Source: Leguminivora glycinivorella
Lineage: Eukaryota > Arthropoda > Insecta > Lepidoptera > Tortricidae
Assembly (NCBI RefSeq): GCF_023078275.1
Contig: NC_062971.1
Coordinates: forward strand, 6,882,001-6,946,000
Direction: 5' to 3'
Length of the DNA: 64,000 nt
Part shown: positions 22,010 through 32,547 of the stretch, in pieces
Position numbering within the stretch: the first letter of the stretch is position 1
How the letters are laid out: each line of letters starts with the position of its first letter
Notes under the pieces: generated by a model
Databases searched by the model: none
What the model was told of the DNA's origin: nothing
What the model saw: only the letters and a program-made list of their open reading frames with translations
Made by a program: the position numbers and the translations under genes

Positions 22010-22754
22010 TAGTGTTGGTCTTGAAGACTTTATTCTTGTTTCAAGCCTTTTTGTGAAATACTTCATGCAAACCTTGAAGGTTCAAGCTTTAAAGACGTCA
22101 AGCGTTAAAGGTTTGAGCTCAGAAACGGTTCAAAACCTTAACGACTCAAGCTTTTTATGAGCTCTTAAAAGTAAGTCTTTAAGACTCGGACTTCATAAAG
22201 AGTTCAAGCTCCCGAACCTTGAAGGCCTGAGTCAAGCGTTAAGAGCTCCAACAGCGAGCGTTATAGGCAGAAAGTATTATTGTGTATTTATTTTCAATCC
22301 TTAATTTGACGGTCAGCTGTGTGGTAGTTTTTAGGGTTCCGCACACAAAAGTGAAAAACGCGACTCGAAATTATTAAGACTCCGCTCTCCGCGTCCACCC
22401 GGTCACGTCACTAGGTTGTATCTCATGTACGGTAATCTTCTGGTAAAAGTACGGTATCCTCAGTGGGTGACTCCGACTCGCACTTGTCCTGTTTTTTACT
22501 TCTGACGACCTTAAATTAGTTAAAAGCTTATAAGATTTAAATGCTACAAACCTTATAGACTTAAACCTTCAAAGCTTAGGAGGCTTTAAAGCTTGAGGCC
22601 TAAAGACTCGAGGTTTCTGTGCGCGTAAGCAGCAACGCGAACTTATTAGGTTGAGGCTTATATGGTCGAGGTTTTAAGGTTCGAGGCTTGAAGACTCAGA
22701 AGTCGCGACTCGAGCCTTGTAGTTTACGCTTCAAAGCTTAAATTCACAACACTA
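22010..22754. mobile_element. 745-bp hAT-type element built of AAGCTT/CTTGAAG words
   Basis: The 8-mer ctgacagc lies directly outside both ends (22002-22009, 22755-22762), and the ends are TAGTGTTG and its reverse complement. An 8-bp duplication with this TIR fits hAT. The interior is unusual: almost every 8-12 bases carry a variant of cttgaag, caagctt, ctttaaag or gaggctt on either strand, so it is self-complementary at many registers. An AGGGTTCCG repeat (22330-22496) is nested inside. It is non-coding. Confidence 0.88.
22330..22496 (+). mobile_element. AGGGTTCCG repeat, copy 2, nested in the hAT element
   Basis: Starts ttagggttccgc, contains ggttgtatctcatgtacgg and ends gactccgactcgcacttg then tcctgttttttac. 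The AAGCTT-word text resumes on the far side, showing this is the younger insertion. Confidence 0.7.
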
Positions 22755-22762
22755 CTGACAGC

Positions 22763-22984
22763 CCGTTGCCGTCTGTCGCTCTCATCATCGACCCATTGAC
22801 AGTCTGTACCACAGATGTCATATATACCATAGATCAAGCAAACATATCTACTTAGCAAATCAAATCAAATGAACAAATGAGTCAAATGAACTCAGTGAAA
22901 TCCACAAAGTTGTCCGTCTTTACTCGCAGCTTGCAGCTTTCGGGCGTCAATTTTTGTAAGTTGAAGTCAACCAAAACATAAAAA
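22763..22984. other. No feature seen
   Basis: Nothing supported. Confidence 0.35.
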
Positions 22985-23122
22985 ATGCCTCGTTACGTGA
23001 TATTCAATTGCAACAACACAAAAATTATGAACAATCAAGAGCCTGAGACATATTTAAAATTACAGGCAAGAATCAACTTCAGTACAAAATTTGACACGCT
23101 CGGCCCATATACAAATAAATGA
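22985..23122 (+). other. 45-codon frame starting MPRYVIFNC, weak THAP-like start
   Basis: The ATG at 22985 has an A-rich upstream context and opens MPRYVIFNCNN, which loosely resembles the first residues of THAP zinc-finger proteins (many start MPxxC..xxC). The second metal-binding cysteine, the C-x2-H pair and the AVPTIF-type end of a THAP domain are absent; the frame stops after 45 codons. It may be a decayed first exon from a transposon or host gene, or chance. Confidence 0.12.
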
Positions 23123-23225
23123 ATTTGTTTCTTCTATCTAAATTAAGTTCTGTGGTCTGTACTGACACCTTTAAAACAATTTAACGCATTTTAACCAATC
23201 AACAGAAGAACCTACATATTCAATT

Positions 23226-23612
23226 TTGCATACTTGCTTATACTCATATTCATATTCGCACCGGCAGGGCCCCATTTCCCAATATCCGTTCACCTTCACT
23301 CAATTCCCACCGACGCATTGCAGCGTCGCCTTACGCACTCCAAAGGTATCATTCATTGTGACAGATCTCGGGTTCAATCTAAACGTAAGATATTTTTCAA
23401 GTGGCACCTTTGGTGTATAGCTTCGCTCGGCTGCCTTCATAACAAGGTTGTCAATTCGCGTCACGACCTTTTCCCTTATCACAAATGTCTGTAATTTCGA
23501 AGTTCGAACAGTGTTTGATGCCAATACTGCGACATCTGCGTTGTATAGAAAATAGTACATTACTACAGAGGCCGGGACAAAGACCCATTTCCCGCCGAGG
23601 TATGTATAGTGC
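23226..23612. other. No gene supported
   Basis: Overlapping short frames on both strands, none with a family signal. Local GC-rich words suggest repeat-derived sequence. Confidence 0.3.
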
Positions 23613-24109
23613 TTTTCTCAAACATGGTATGAAATAAATAAAGTCTACTGAAAATAGTAACTTTGGATGGCTGTATCTCCTAAACGGTGCGTCGTAGCGC
23701 AAAAATAATCGAATTTTCGTTCCCCTTTGATACCCCGTATACGCTTATAAAAAGTTAAAAAAAAAAAAAAACGAAAAAATTCAAAAAAAAATATTGTCTA
23801 GGGCGAAATAAATTTTTTTTTATAAAAATACGCACCCAAAATCAAATATTGTCTAGGGCCCGTACCAGTTGCAGTCGGCACGTCTATAAAGCCCCTTATA
23901 GTTTTTTTTTTAATTGGCTAAATACCTGGATGTTATGTCACAATTATCTGTGTTTGGAAATTAAAAAAGAAGACTTTGCCGGCCTTGGCCTGCAAGGTTT
24001 GTATGAAATTCCATTATCTATCAATCGTCCTAGCCGCACCTGCAACGTCATACTTCGCTGCCAATTATAAGGCACATAACATCAATATTTCATACCATGT
24101 TTGAGAAAA
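23613..24109. mobile_element. 497-bp element bounded by 24-bp perfect inverted repeats
   Basis: Positions 23613-23636 and 24086-24109 are perfect reverse complements (core ctcaaacatggtatgaaat). The interior has a repeated attgtctagggc block (about 23794 and 23850) and a conserved-looking ggccttggcctgcaagg stretch. No TSD could be assigned, so the true borders may lie slightly outside. Confidence 0.65.
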
Positions 24110-24690
24110 ATTTATTAAATTGTGTAAGGCGATTATGTGACAGCGTAATGTATGGAGAAATAATGAGGGCCGGGTGTTTATAGTCATAACAAGCTAAGTT
24201 GGTTCCAAATGTAACAACCAAGCCGGTGCCACCAGACCACCGGGTGTGTATAGGCGACGCTGCCAAAGAGATATCTAAATGATGTATTTTAGTTTTCAAG
24301 CGCAGCACTCGTTCCAATATAAAATATGTACGGCTATGGAACAAATCAAATTATTTTATTAAATATTTTTTCTTTCGTGTATGATATCTATTTCAGTTTA
24401 TAAAATATGTACCTACCGACAAGTACGATCGAGATTCATTATAATTTTAATAATATATGATGATACCTTATCAGTCTGCCGTTCTATCATTTCAAGTGTA
24501 TCGTTTCAAAAATTAATCCGATATAAAGGACCAATTGAGTGGATGGTGTGGTTAGTGTTTTGTGATCGTCATTTCCGTATAATTTTACAACTTTAGTAGT
24601 TAAATATACATCAGTTATTAAAAGAATATTTCTGAAAATCCGGGTCCCTTTTGTCTACCAATACAAAAACGACACAAAAATAAACATTAA
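24110..24690. other. No feature seen
   Basis: Short frames only, none convincing. Confidence 0.35.
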
Positions 24691-24692
24691 TA

Positions 24693-27095
24693 CACCGGTC
24701 AAATCTTACATGAAAATCGGCTAAAAAAACAAAGTGTGATGTAAAGCTGGATTTTTGGTATGTTATTTGGAGTCCTTGGGGGAATGTAATACTATATTTT
24801 GCAAGCAAAAAAAAAGTGTGCTAATTTCGTAATTAAAAAAAAAAAGTAAAAAAATCGGACTTTTTTTGGTTTTTATTTTTTTGTTAAAAAACAATGCGTT
24901 TTTGGTCAAAAGTTGCTTTGTAATGTTGAAAGCGCATTAAATTTCAAACAGTTTGACATCTTTTTTATCAATGTCCGTCAAATAGTTTTCGAGATATGAA
25001 GCGTCAAAAAAGGTTAATTTTTGACGCATTTATAAAATGTAGCGTTTTGCCAATATTTTAGACAAATATCTGCAAAATACTTCATGATATGATATATATA
25101 TTGCAATATAACATTGTATAAAATTTATTTTGCTTTAGTTTTAGTGCAAATAAAGGTCAGTAAGACGTATAGTTACTTTTGTAAACAAAAAAAAATCTAT
25201 AAATAGAGAAGCCAAGAGTCTGGTAGATTGGTTAAGGTAAAATAGTTTACGCTAAAAGTTTTAGGTTGAAAGTGCTATCTATTCGATCTTACTTTCTTTG
25301 ATATCCGTTTATCTGAAAAAATTGTCTAAGCTAACTTTGCATCGATTTGACTATTACTAATGAAGAAATAAAATACAGTAAAATTTTGAAGTTTAGTAAA
25401 TTAGAAAAATAGAACAGAATTAGTTACATTTTACTTTTTCCTTTTTGAGGGTCCTGGTTCTACATCTTGATGGCACAACTCCTGTAGTGATAGAAAGTCC
25501 ACTTGAGTCGTATTTGACCACCAAATTGCTGTGGAATAAACTACGGGAACGGAAAGCGCCCACGCCAATTATTAAGATACTGGAGAAGTGGTATTCCCAG
25601 CAGAAGAACGTAGTAAGATGGAAGTCAACTCTGTCCACAGCCAGCGGGCTAAACTGTGGCGTGAGACAAGGAGGCAGGATGTCTCCGGCTCTCTTCAGCG
25701 TGTACATGGATGGGCTGTCGCAGGCTTTGACCAGTACCGAGGTTGGCTGCTCCATCAATGGCCAAATGATAAATCACATCGCATATGCAGACGATATGGT
25801 CCTACTAGCACCATCTGTGGGAGCTATGCGTAAGTTACTTGCAGAATGCGAGAGATACGCCAGCCAGCATAACATGAGATATTGTACAATCCGGACAAGT
25901 CTGAATTTATGCTCATGGAGGCAGCACATATGCCCACACATGTACCACCTCTTTTGCTTGATGAAGTTCAATTGCGGAGAGTACACGAAGTCAAAATCTT
26001 GGCCACATCTTGTTGTCCAGTTTAAAAGACCAGGAGGACATAGAAAGGCAGAGGCGAGCCACCGCAGTAAGGGCGAACATGTTGGCTAGAAGATTCGCCA
26101 AATGTAGTGACAGCGTAAAAAGATAGCTGTTCCTCAGTTTTTGTACAAGCGAGTTATGGTCCGACTACACCTGCGCGGCGGTGAGAGACCTGCGCGTGCA
26201 ATACAACACATACTATGTACTGATATTTCGTTAAACGGAGAATACTATGATTCGGGCACGTCCACGACAACGCTCGTGAGATTGCATCGATGTTATTGAC
26301 CCTCAGGATATGCTTTAAAAACCAGTCCGTACAAGAACAATTTCGGAACAATCTGATTCAATTAATGAGGGTTTTCTACTCGTAAATATTTTTTCCGCCA
26401 AGCGGCGATCCTGAGGTCTTTCTGACCGTAAACTTAACTTACTAAATAAATGTTGATTAGATATACGCAAATATGTGTCTGAGTATAATACTTGAACAGC
26501 CCCCAAATAATAATAATTCGTTCTCCGCTACGCTTCCTGTAAATATATGTAAACTATCCCATTTGGCCATTACCATCCACCGATTATTTCTGATCCAGTT
26601 ATACTAGACTTATGATATAATCCTATTTTTTTAAATAACTGGCACTCTTTTGGTCTTAAATGAAAGCTAGTGAAATTTTCTACATTTTTATTTTACAATT
26701 TATGTAATAGCCTGAGTTGTTTTGCTGATATCTGTCTCAAAATATTAGCAAAACGAATATTTTCATAGAAAGGGGAAAAATGCTCTTTTTTTGACGCTTC
26801 ATATCTCAAAAAATATTTGACGGACATTGATAAAAAAGATGTCAAACTGTTTGTAATTGAATGCGCTTTCAACATTACAAAGCAACTTTTGACCAAAAAT
26901 ACATAATTTTTTAATAAAACTGCAAAAACCAAAAAAAGTCTGATTTTTTTACTTTTTTTTTTAAATTACGAAGTTAGCACACCATTTTTTTGCTTGCAAA
27001 ATATAATCCTACATTCCCCCAAGTACCCCAAATAACATACCAAAAATGCAGCTTTACATCACACTTTGTTTTTTTATTTCTCTTTTTGACCAGTG
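24693..27095. mobile_element. 2.4-kb TA-flanked element with about 390-bp TIRs enclosing a dead LINE
   Basis: Left arm 24693 to about 25075 and right arm about 26700-27095 are diverged reverse complements (shared blocks ggtatgttatttgg, gcaagcaaaaaaa, gttgctttgtaatgttgaaa, gacatcttttttatcaatg). The ends read CACCGGTCAAA and CACTGGTCAAA with TA outside each. TA duplication and long TIRs suggest a Tc1/mariner-related non-autonomous element. The centre holds a broken reverse transcriptase, which has no role in mobility of such an element, so it is best read as a passenger or later insertion. Confidence 0.72.
25430..26300 (+). pseudogene. Broken non-LTR retrotransposon reverse transcriptase
   Basis: From ATG 25445 the frame reads through the reverse-transcriptase core: GVRQGG at residues 72-77 (template-grip motif), SPALFSVYMDGL at 80-91, and AYADDM at 113-118, which holds the two catalytic aspartates. 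Near 25880 the frame shifts; in the shifted frame the protein continues as NPDKSEFMLMEAAHMP, and after another shift as YLGHILLSSLKDQEDIERQR, VRANMLARRFAKCSDSVK, a stop, and a YNTYY block. This is the order of the C-terminal half of many insect LINE ORF2 proteins. The start is truncated before the fingers. At least two frameshifts and several stops make it inactive. It sits between the arms of the 24693-27095 inverted repeat. Confidence 0.88.
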
Positions 27096-27099
27096 TATA

Positions 27100-27784
27100 A
27101 GTACTTAAATACAAAGACATAGAAAGGCTTTATTTAATATCACATTACAGTGTTAAAATTAAAATAAGTGGAACAAACAACATGATATTACAAGAACTGT
27201 AATAATGTTAATATTACATTTCGTTAAGTAAAATTAATTCTACATGCTAATATACTAGCCTCCGTCCAGGTCAAAAGGAAAATGCAATATGCATGCATTA
27301 AAGTTATATTTCCTTTCGTATCACAAAAACAGACTGCATGTGTTTATAGTCTCTACAATACCACATAAAACCACAATGAACGTCGGATTTTGTGCAAATA
27401 AAGCCGTGCGCTAATATTTGAACTATAAACCTGCTAATGCTGTAATAAACACATTGAAAACTGCATGTGTTTATGCAGTGTGGAATGCAAACAGGGATTG
27501 CAGAATCGTGGTTCTAGCTGCGGCTTAATTAGTGCCAGCCTCGTATGTACAGACCTGCCAACTTAATTGTCACAACAATCAGGCAATACTAAACTTAAAG
27601 CGAAAGGAGTAGGAACTTTAAATAGTTAATGATAAGTTGGCAGACTTCTCAGGTCTACCTATAAAGTTTAGCAGGATATGTGCAGGACAGTAACCACTTC
27701 AGCACTGGAGTCGTGCGGTTAGAATGACGAATAGGACTTGCGCTCGACACTTGGTGTGGTCAAGATGAGTTATAGTGCCCTCTT
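27100..27784. other. No gene seen
   Basis: Contains a loosely repeated actgcatgtgtttat word (27332, 27460) but no supported feature. Confidence 0.35.
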
Positions 27785-29035
27785 AGATTTCTACGTCGGA
27801 AATATGGGATGAAATTCGCAAGTTACTTATTTAAATAAAAAAGTAGGTCCCGCACAAGACGTATAAAAATAGAGTTGATTAGATTTCAACGTCGGATATA
27901 TGGGATTAACCCATTAACGGCTGATTTTTTTTCATGTCGCCGATTTTGATAATTTTTAAATATATTACTATATTTCTTTCCAGGATCAGAGACCAAAAGT
28001 TAAAATTTAAATCGGACCAATAGTTTTGGGGAAAAATACTGATGCCGTATGGCACCTCTAGCCTTGTACCGTGTCAACAATTACAAGTTGTTATTTTTTA
28101 AATATTTATGTAACTTGTAAGTTTTACGTACATTAAGGATAAAGGCCTAAATCGTACTGGCAACTACGTTATCTGGATTGTTTTTTACACTATTATAAGA
28201 CCCATCTAGGAGGTACACCCTCAGCGCATGGTACCAGAAAATGACTGATTGTTTAGGTAGATTCCAGACATAGCCAACTGCTTTATATTGATCTCACTAA
28301 TTTTGTTGTAAACCGTTTGTGAAACAGTCTAAATATATCGTATATTATTAATAACCACTAAGTGACCAAAATCTTCATCACAATGTAGCATTGACATCCT
28401 AATTGTTCTATAATGGCTAAAAACGAGGTATATGAAGCTCCGGTGTAAGGTTATACTATATAAAGCTTTTAATTAAATTGATACCGGTATTGAGATTTCT
28501 TAGCTGTAAAAAGCATCATCCTACCACGCCATCATCCTATCTTAATCTCAACCAGTATTCAGTAGAAATCAATTTATAATCAAGTGGGTTGAACCTTGAT
28601 AATATCTGTATGGGCAAGAGGACCAACATAGATGTTATAACTCAAAACCTTACTTTTCTTGAAGCAATTTCACTAGATATGTTGAAATAGGACAATAATA
28701 TAAAACCATTTTTGACCATTTTCCTCAGACCGAACATGAAGAATTTGCCCATTTTTAGATACTATATTTTTGGGTACTCGAAATTAGTAGATATAATCCA
28801 AATTGCTACAATATATGTGGTTATAGTGATAACTGGTATCCTTAGGTATCTAATTCATCAAAAATCTGTTTAGTTTTTCAATAATTGTAACCTTAGACAG
28901 CGAAATACTAAGCACAGGAAAAGCGATGCCGTATGGCACCGCTAGCCGTTAATGGGTTAAATTGGCAACTTATTTTATTAAAATAAAATAAATAGGTCAA
29001 GCATAATACGTACAAAAATAGGTTTTTTAACAAAT
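27785..29035. repeat. Two-copy tandem repeat, second unit split by a piggyBac-like element
   Basis: Unit 1 (27785-27880) begins gatttctacgtcggaaat and carries gaaattcgcaagttactta and gacgtataaaaatag. Unit 2 begins gatttcaacgtcggatat at 27885, is broken at gggat|TTAA, and resumes at 28961 with attggcaacttattttat and acgtacaaaaatagg. Period about 96-100 bp. Unit 1 serves as the empty site for the insertion. Confidence 0.75.
27910..28956. mobile_element. 1,047-bp piggyBac-like non-autonomous element
   Basis: TTAA flanks both ends (27906-27909, 28957-28960) and the 13-base TIR CCCATTAACGGCT is perfect. TTAA duplication with a CCC-starting TIR is the rule for piggyBac. The word gatgccgtatggcacc stands just inside both ends (28041, 28925) in the same orientation, a likely sub-terminal binding site. 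No transposase frame. Confidence 0.9.
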
Positions 29036-29258
29036 AAAGGTTAACTTTTGAAGTAAATGTAATAAACATCTACATTATTCATTCGATTGTACCATTTGTA
29101 CCTAAAAACAACCGTATTTATGTCTAAATGGATTCGTAAATTCCTTTGAACGGAAATTAAACAGCGGCACACACCACACGACGCGACCGATCAATCCGCC
29201 TTTATTTTTGTTCCATTGGATATAATTTCAGTACTATAAATTGTTGTACATCCATGTA

Positions 29259-29394
29259 CAGTTTGATCAAAAAGAGTAGAAATTAAAAAGTGGCAACATC
29301 ATATTGTCGTCCCATTTTCTCACACATATTAATTTGAAAGGGATGACGCTACAATGTTTCAACTTTTTAATTTCTACTCTTTTTGGTCAAACTG
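29259..29394. mobile_element. 136-bp palindromic mariner-type MITE
   Basis: TA flanks; arms begin cagtttgatcaaaaagagta and cagtttgaccaaaaagagta and pair through gaaattaaaaagt. The centre diverges (gtggcaacat against gttgaaacat). Short and non-coding; TA duplication fits Tc1/mariner. Confidence 0.88.
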
Positions 29395-29469
29395 TAGGTA
29401 TTGAAAACTATGGGATACATATTAGGTACAAACTAACGTAAAACACCTCATACAAAGAGAAATAGTATA

Positions 29470-29600
29470 TAATTACGATTTACGATACCAGTGTGGAAAA
29501 GAGGAGGCTCGGAAAGAGTGGAGATTATATTAAAACACGGTCTAAGAGAGGATTTTAAATCGATAAAAGTTTACCGAATTACCTTGTCGCCAATGTGTTT
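29470..29600. mobile_element. Diverged half of the 30962-type MITE
   Basis: The order gaggctcggaaagagtgg, attaaaacacggtc, gattttaaatcgat follows the left arm of 30962-31249 block by block with many substitutions. Confidence 0.5.
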
Positions 29601-29705
29601 ACACTAGTACGTTTTACACTAGGTACATATTGTAACGTTTTTATGTTTCGACATATGTACTTACGTAAATTGCAACTTTACACTCGACGCTTTGCGTTTT
29701 TTAAT

Positions 29706-29850
29706 AAAACTATGGAAACGGATTAAATCGCGTATAATGAATTTACGATTCATCCCGACGTTTCGAACACTTTACAGCGCGACTTAATCCGTTTCCATAG
29801 TTTTATTTCATGAGTAACTATCGAGGTAACCGAAAACAATATTATCGCAC
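29706..29850 (+). mobile_element. Fold-back fragment, Penelope-like suspected (copy 2)
   Basis: 21-bp perfect arms (29706-29726, 29784-29804) around a cccgacgtttcgaac core, followed by the same catgagtaactatcgagg tail as at 6966-7118. Confidence 0.6.
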
Positions 29851-30134
29851 TATGTATTGTGTATTGTAAATGAAACTGGTAAGTTTACCAATTCTAATTT
29901 ACAAACAAATTCTATGTATTATTTACATAATATGTTCTTAGTGTTAGACGGGACTTGGAGTGTTCAATACCTATTTTCATCCGGTTTGAAATGATTGTGC
30001 AAGTTAGATACAGGTGAAAAAATCACCTGTATTATCCTCCTATATTAACAATTTAATCAGAAATTTAATCTTTCAATTTGTAGAGGTTAACAATGTTCAT
30101 AAGTATTCCTCAAAGCGATAGCATAAGTAGTTCT

Positions 30135-30245
30135 CGAGATATTTAATAATATGACAGACAGACAGATAGACAGAGCGGCGCCATAAACCCTTATGCGTCG
30201 CTATAAGGGTTCCTTTTGTATCTTTTTGGTACGGAACCCTAATAA
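30135..30245 (-). mobile_element. AGGGTTCCG repeat fragment
   Basis: Minus strand: agggttccgtaccaaaaag, then a short GTCT microsatellite. Truncated before the GGCCGG terminus. Confidence 0.6.
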
Positions 30246-30495
30246 AAACGGTCCCTAAAAATACCCAACTAATTTCGTACCATCGATATAAATATTTAAG
30301 TCCAAGTCTAACAAAACTCACGCTTCCATTACTTTCGAGACTTCAATACCAAGATTCAATTAAGGGTTAATTAGAAAATATTGGAGTTCTCGCCGATAGC
30401 TAATTTGCTGCGTCAAACGTGGCGGTGACTCGGTCGAGGGGATCGGAAAGCTTATCCTCTACTATGGGTATTTGACGTTTCAGTAAATTCTAAAA
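30246..30495. other. No feature seen
   Basis: Nothing supported. Confidence 0.35.
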
Positions 30496-30798
30496 TATAC
30501 CAAAGTGGATCGAGTTATAGAGAATTACTGTCAAAGTAAAATGTATAATCACAATGCATAGACTACCATCTCTCGACACAAGCTTAAAACTTTTGAACCT
30601 CAGTTTTGACAATTTGGCCCATATTGTTAGCTTGATATGTGTGAAAATGTCAAATATTAATATTAGCGCCATCTAGCCGAACGTTCCCCAAGGGTGTAAC
30701 GGCATCTAGGCTACCATACCTTTTTCTCTATGGATTTGAAGTACGTTTTTTTTTTTTAGATTTTATCCGTCTATACGGAGTTACATATGTCTTTGAAT
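30496..30798 (+). mobile_element. Interspersed repeat D, copy 2 (uninterrupted)
   Basis: Carries the D blocks in order, and runs directly from acgtttttttt into gattttatccgtctatacgg, which is the junction broken by an insertion in copy 1. Confidence 0.75.
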
Positions 30799-30961
30799 AT
30801 ACTTAAGGATATATACCGGGATTGACAAAGTCCATAAAAAAAACGTACCCCTGAAATGCCTGGAAGTGGTAAAAATCATATTTGCCACAAATGTTTTTTA
30901 TTAAGAACAAAATAAATGACACATTTATTTTAATATCATGATATCACGTCACATTTTGAAA

Positions 30962-31249
30962 AATAGTACATTACGATACAAGTGCGTAAAAAAGGAAGTT
31001 CGAAACGAGTGGCGATAAACTAAAACACGACCGAAGGGAGTGTTTTAAATCGACACGAGTTACGACTTCCCTTTTCGCACGTGTATCGAACGACGTTTTT
31101 CAGTACAGATGAGCCTCCGAAGTTTCGACCTGCCATATATATAATTCGCAACTCGTGTCGATTTAAAACACTCCCTTCGGTCGTGTTTTAATTTATCGCC
31201 ACTCGTTTCGAACTTCCTTTTTTACGCACTTGTATCGTAATGTACTATT
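30962..31249. mobile_element. 288-bp MITE with 100-bp inverted arms
   Basis: Arms 30962-31061 and 31150-31249 pair over 100 bases with very few mismatches; outer end aatagtacattacgatacaa. The loop holds cgaacgacgtttttcagtac, a block that also occurs in the related copy at 31341. High arm identity implies a recent or gene-converted element. Confidence 0.85.
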
Positions 31250-31340
31250 GTAGGCATCATCAGTGTGGAGTTATGATAATATTTAATAGGTGGCGCTAAA
31301 AAATTGACGTACGATTCTTGGTATGAAGATTGTCAATTTG

Positions 31341-32110
31341 AAATAGTACATTTCGTTATAAGTGCGAGAAGTATGTCATTACTGACATTCTCGCACGTGT
31401 GACGAACGACGTTTTTTAATACAGTTGCGAAAAAACACTACTACTTACTTACAACGAAATAAAACAATCCGAATTATCAATTTTCCCATGGACATTGACG
31501 GATTATTTGACAATTCAAAGGCGTATTTTTGAAGCTTTTAAATTTGCGTGCATATTTTCGAGTTTGCTATTCATCTAACATAATTTATTTCATTGGGTGC
31601 CATAAAAACATAAACATTTACGATTTGGGACGATTGTTTAATGTACAACTACATTTTAATTTAATCGATCCATTTATGCCCCGGCGTATTGCAAATAACG
31701 TAAAATAATTATGACAAATCGCGTAACATATTGAGGTTTTTTGAACGTGCATTAAGTTAAAACATGGTAGACGCCTCTACGTTGACAGTAGAAGACGCGT
31801 TTCGTTCCAATCATGTTCTGTTTACACGACTCATTATGACCGATTTTTCTATGTATAAACCATTTTATATATTAGTATGACTAAAAGTAAACAATTACAT
31901 ATGAAATATTAACGTTTTAAATATTAATCACTTAATAGTATGTTTATAGTTTTATTCTGTCTTAGTAAACTAGACTAATATGAAAACAGCTCGGTAAGTA
32001 GTCGTAAAATGGAACGTATATACTTTTTACGCACTAGTTCGTAAAATATAACTTCTCGCACGCTAAACAGCCAAAAAACGGGCACTTTTTGAGCAACTGT
32101 ATTAAAAAAC
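31341..32110. mobile_element. Related element with 18-bp inverted repeats
   Basis: Begins with a variant of the previous MITE (gtacatttcgttataagtgc, cgaacgacg), then gttttttaatacagttgc at 31411, which is perfectly inverted at 32093-32110. The 660-bp interior is AT-rich with no frame. Possibly a longer relative of 30962-31249, or a TA-flanked element inserted in one. Confidence 0.55.
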
Positions 32111-32143
32111 TCTTTATTTACATGAAAATATTTACATAATTAT

Positions 32144-32408
32144 ATAAATAAATAAATAAATAAATATTATAGGACATTCTTACACAGATTGACTGAGGCC
32201 CACGGTAAGCTCAAGAAGGCTTGTGTTGTGGGTACTCAGACAACGATATATATAATATATTATAAATACTTATATACGTAGAAAACATCCATGACTCAGG
32301 AACAAATATCTGTGCTCATCACACAAATAAATGCCCTTACCGGGATTCGAACCCGGGACCGCGGCGCAGCAGGCAGGGTCACTACCGACTGCGCCAGACC
32401 GGTCGTCA
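32144..32408 (-). mobile_element. tRNA-derived SINE type A, full length (minus)
   Basis: Minus strand: tRNA-like head with tctggcgcagtcggtag (A box) and gggttcgaatcccgg (B box), body with gatgagcacagatatttgtt, tail aatatttatttatttattta. About 265 bp, the same as the forward copy at 45024. RNA polymerase III would be expected to start at the head. Confidence 0.9.
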
Positions 32409-32547
32409 TATAAGAAACTAAGACTAAACTTAAAAGCTAGCTAATGTCTAAAATAGGCCCTTGAGGCATTGTACCAAGGATACTGGCGACATTGTCAATT
32501 ATATGTAAATCATCCTTGATAAACTTTAAACTGTGTCATATCATGTA
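32409..32547. other. No feature seen
   Basis: Nothing supported. Confidence 0.35.

Noticed and set aside
22985..23122. THAP-domain protein start
   Set aside because: Only MPRY..NC resembles the family; the metal-binding pattern is absent.
23300..23560. 86-codon minus-strand frame as an exon
   Set aside because: Protein-like in parts, but overlapping frames exist on both strands and no family or splice context supports it.
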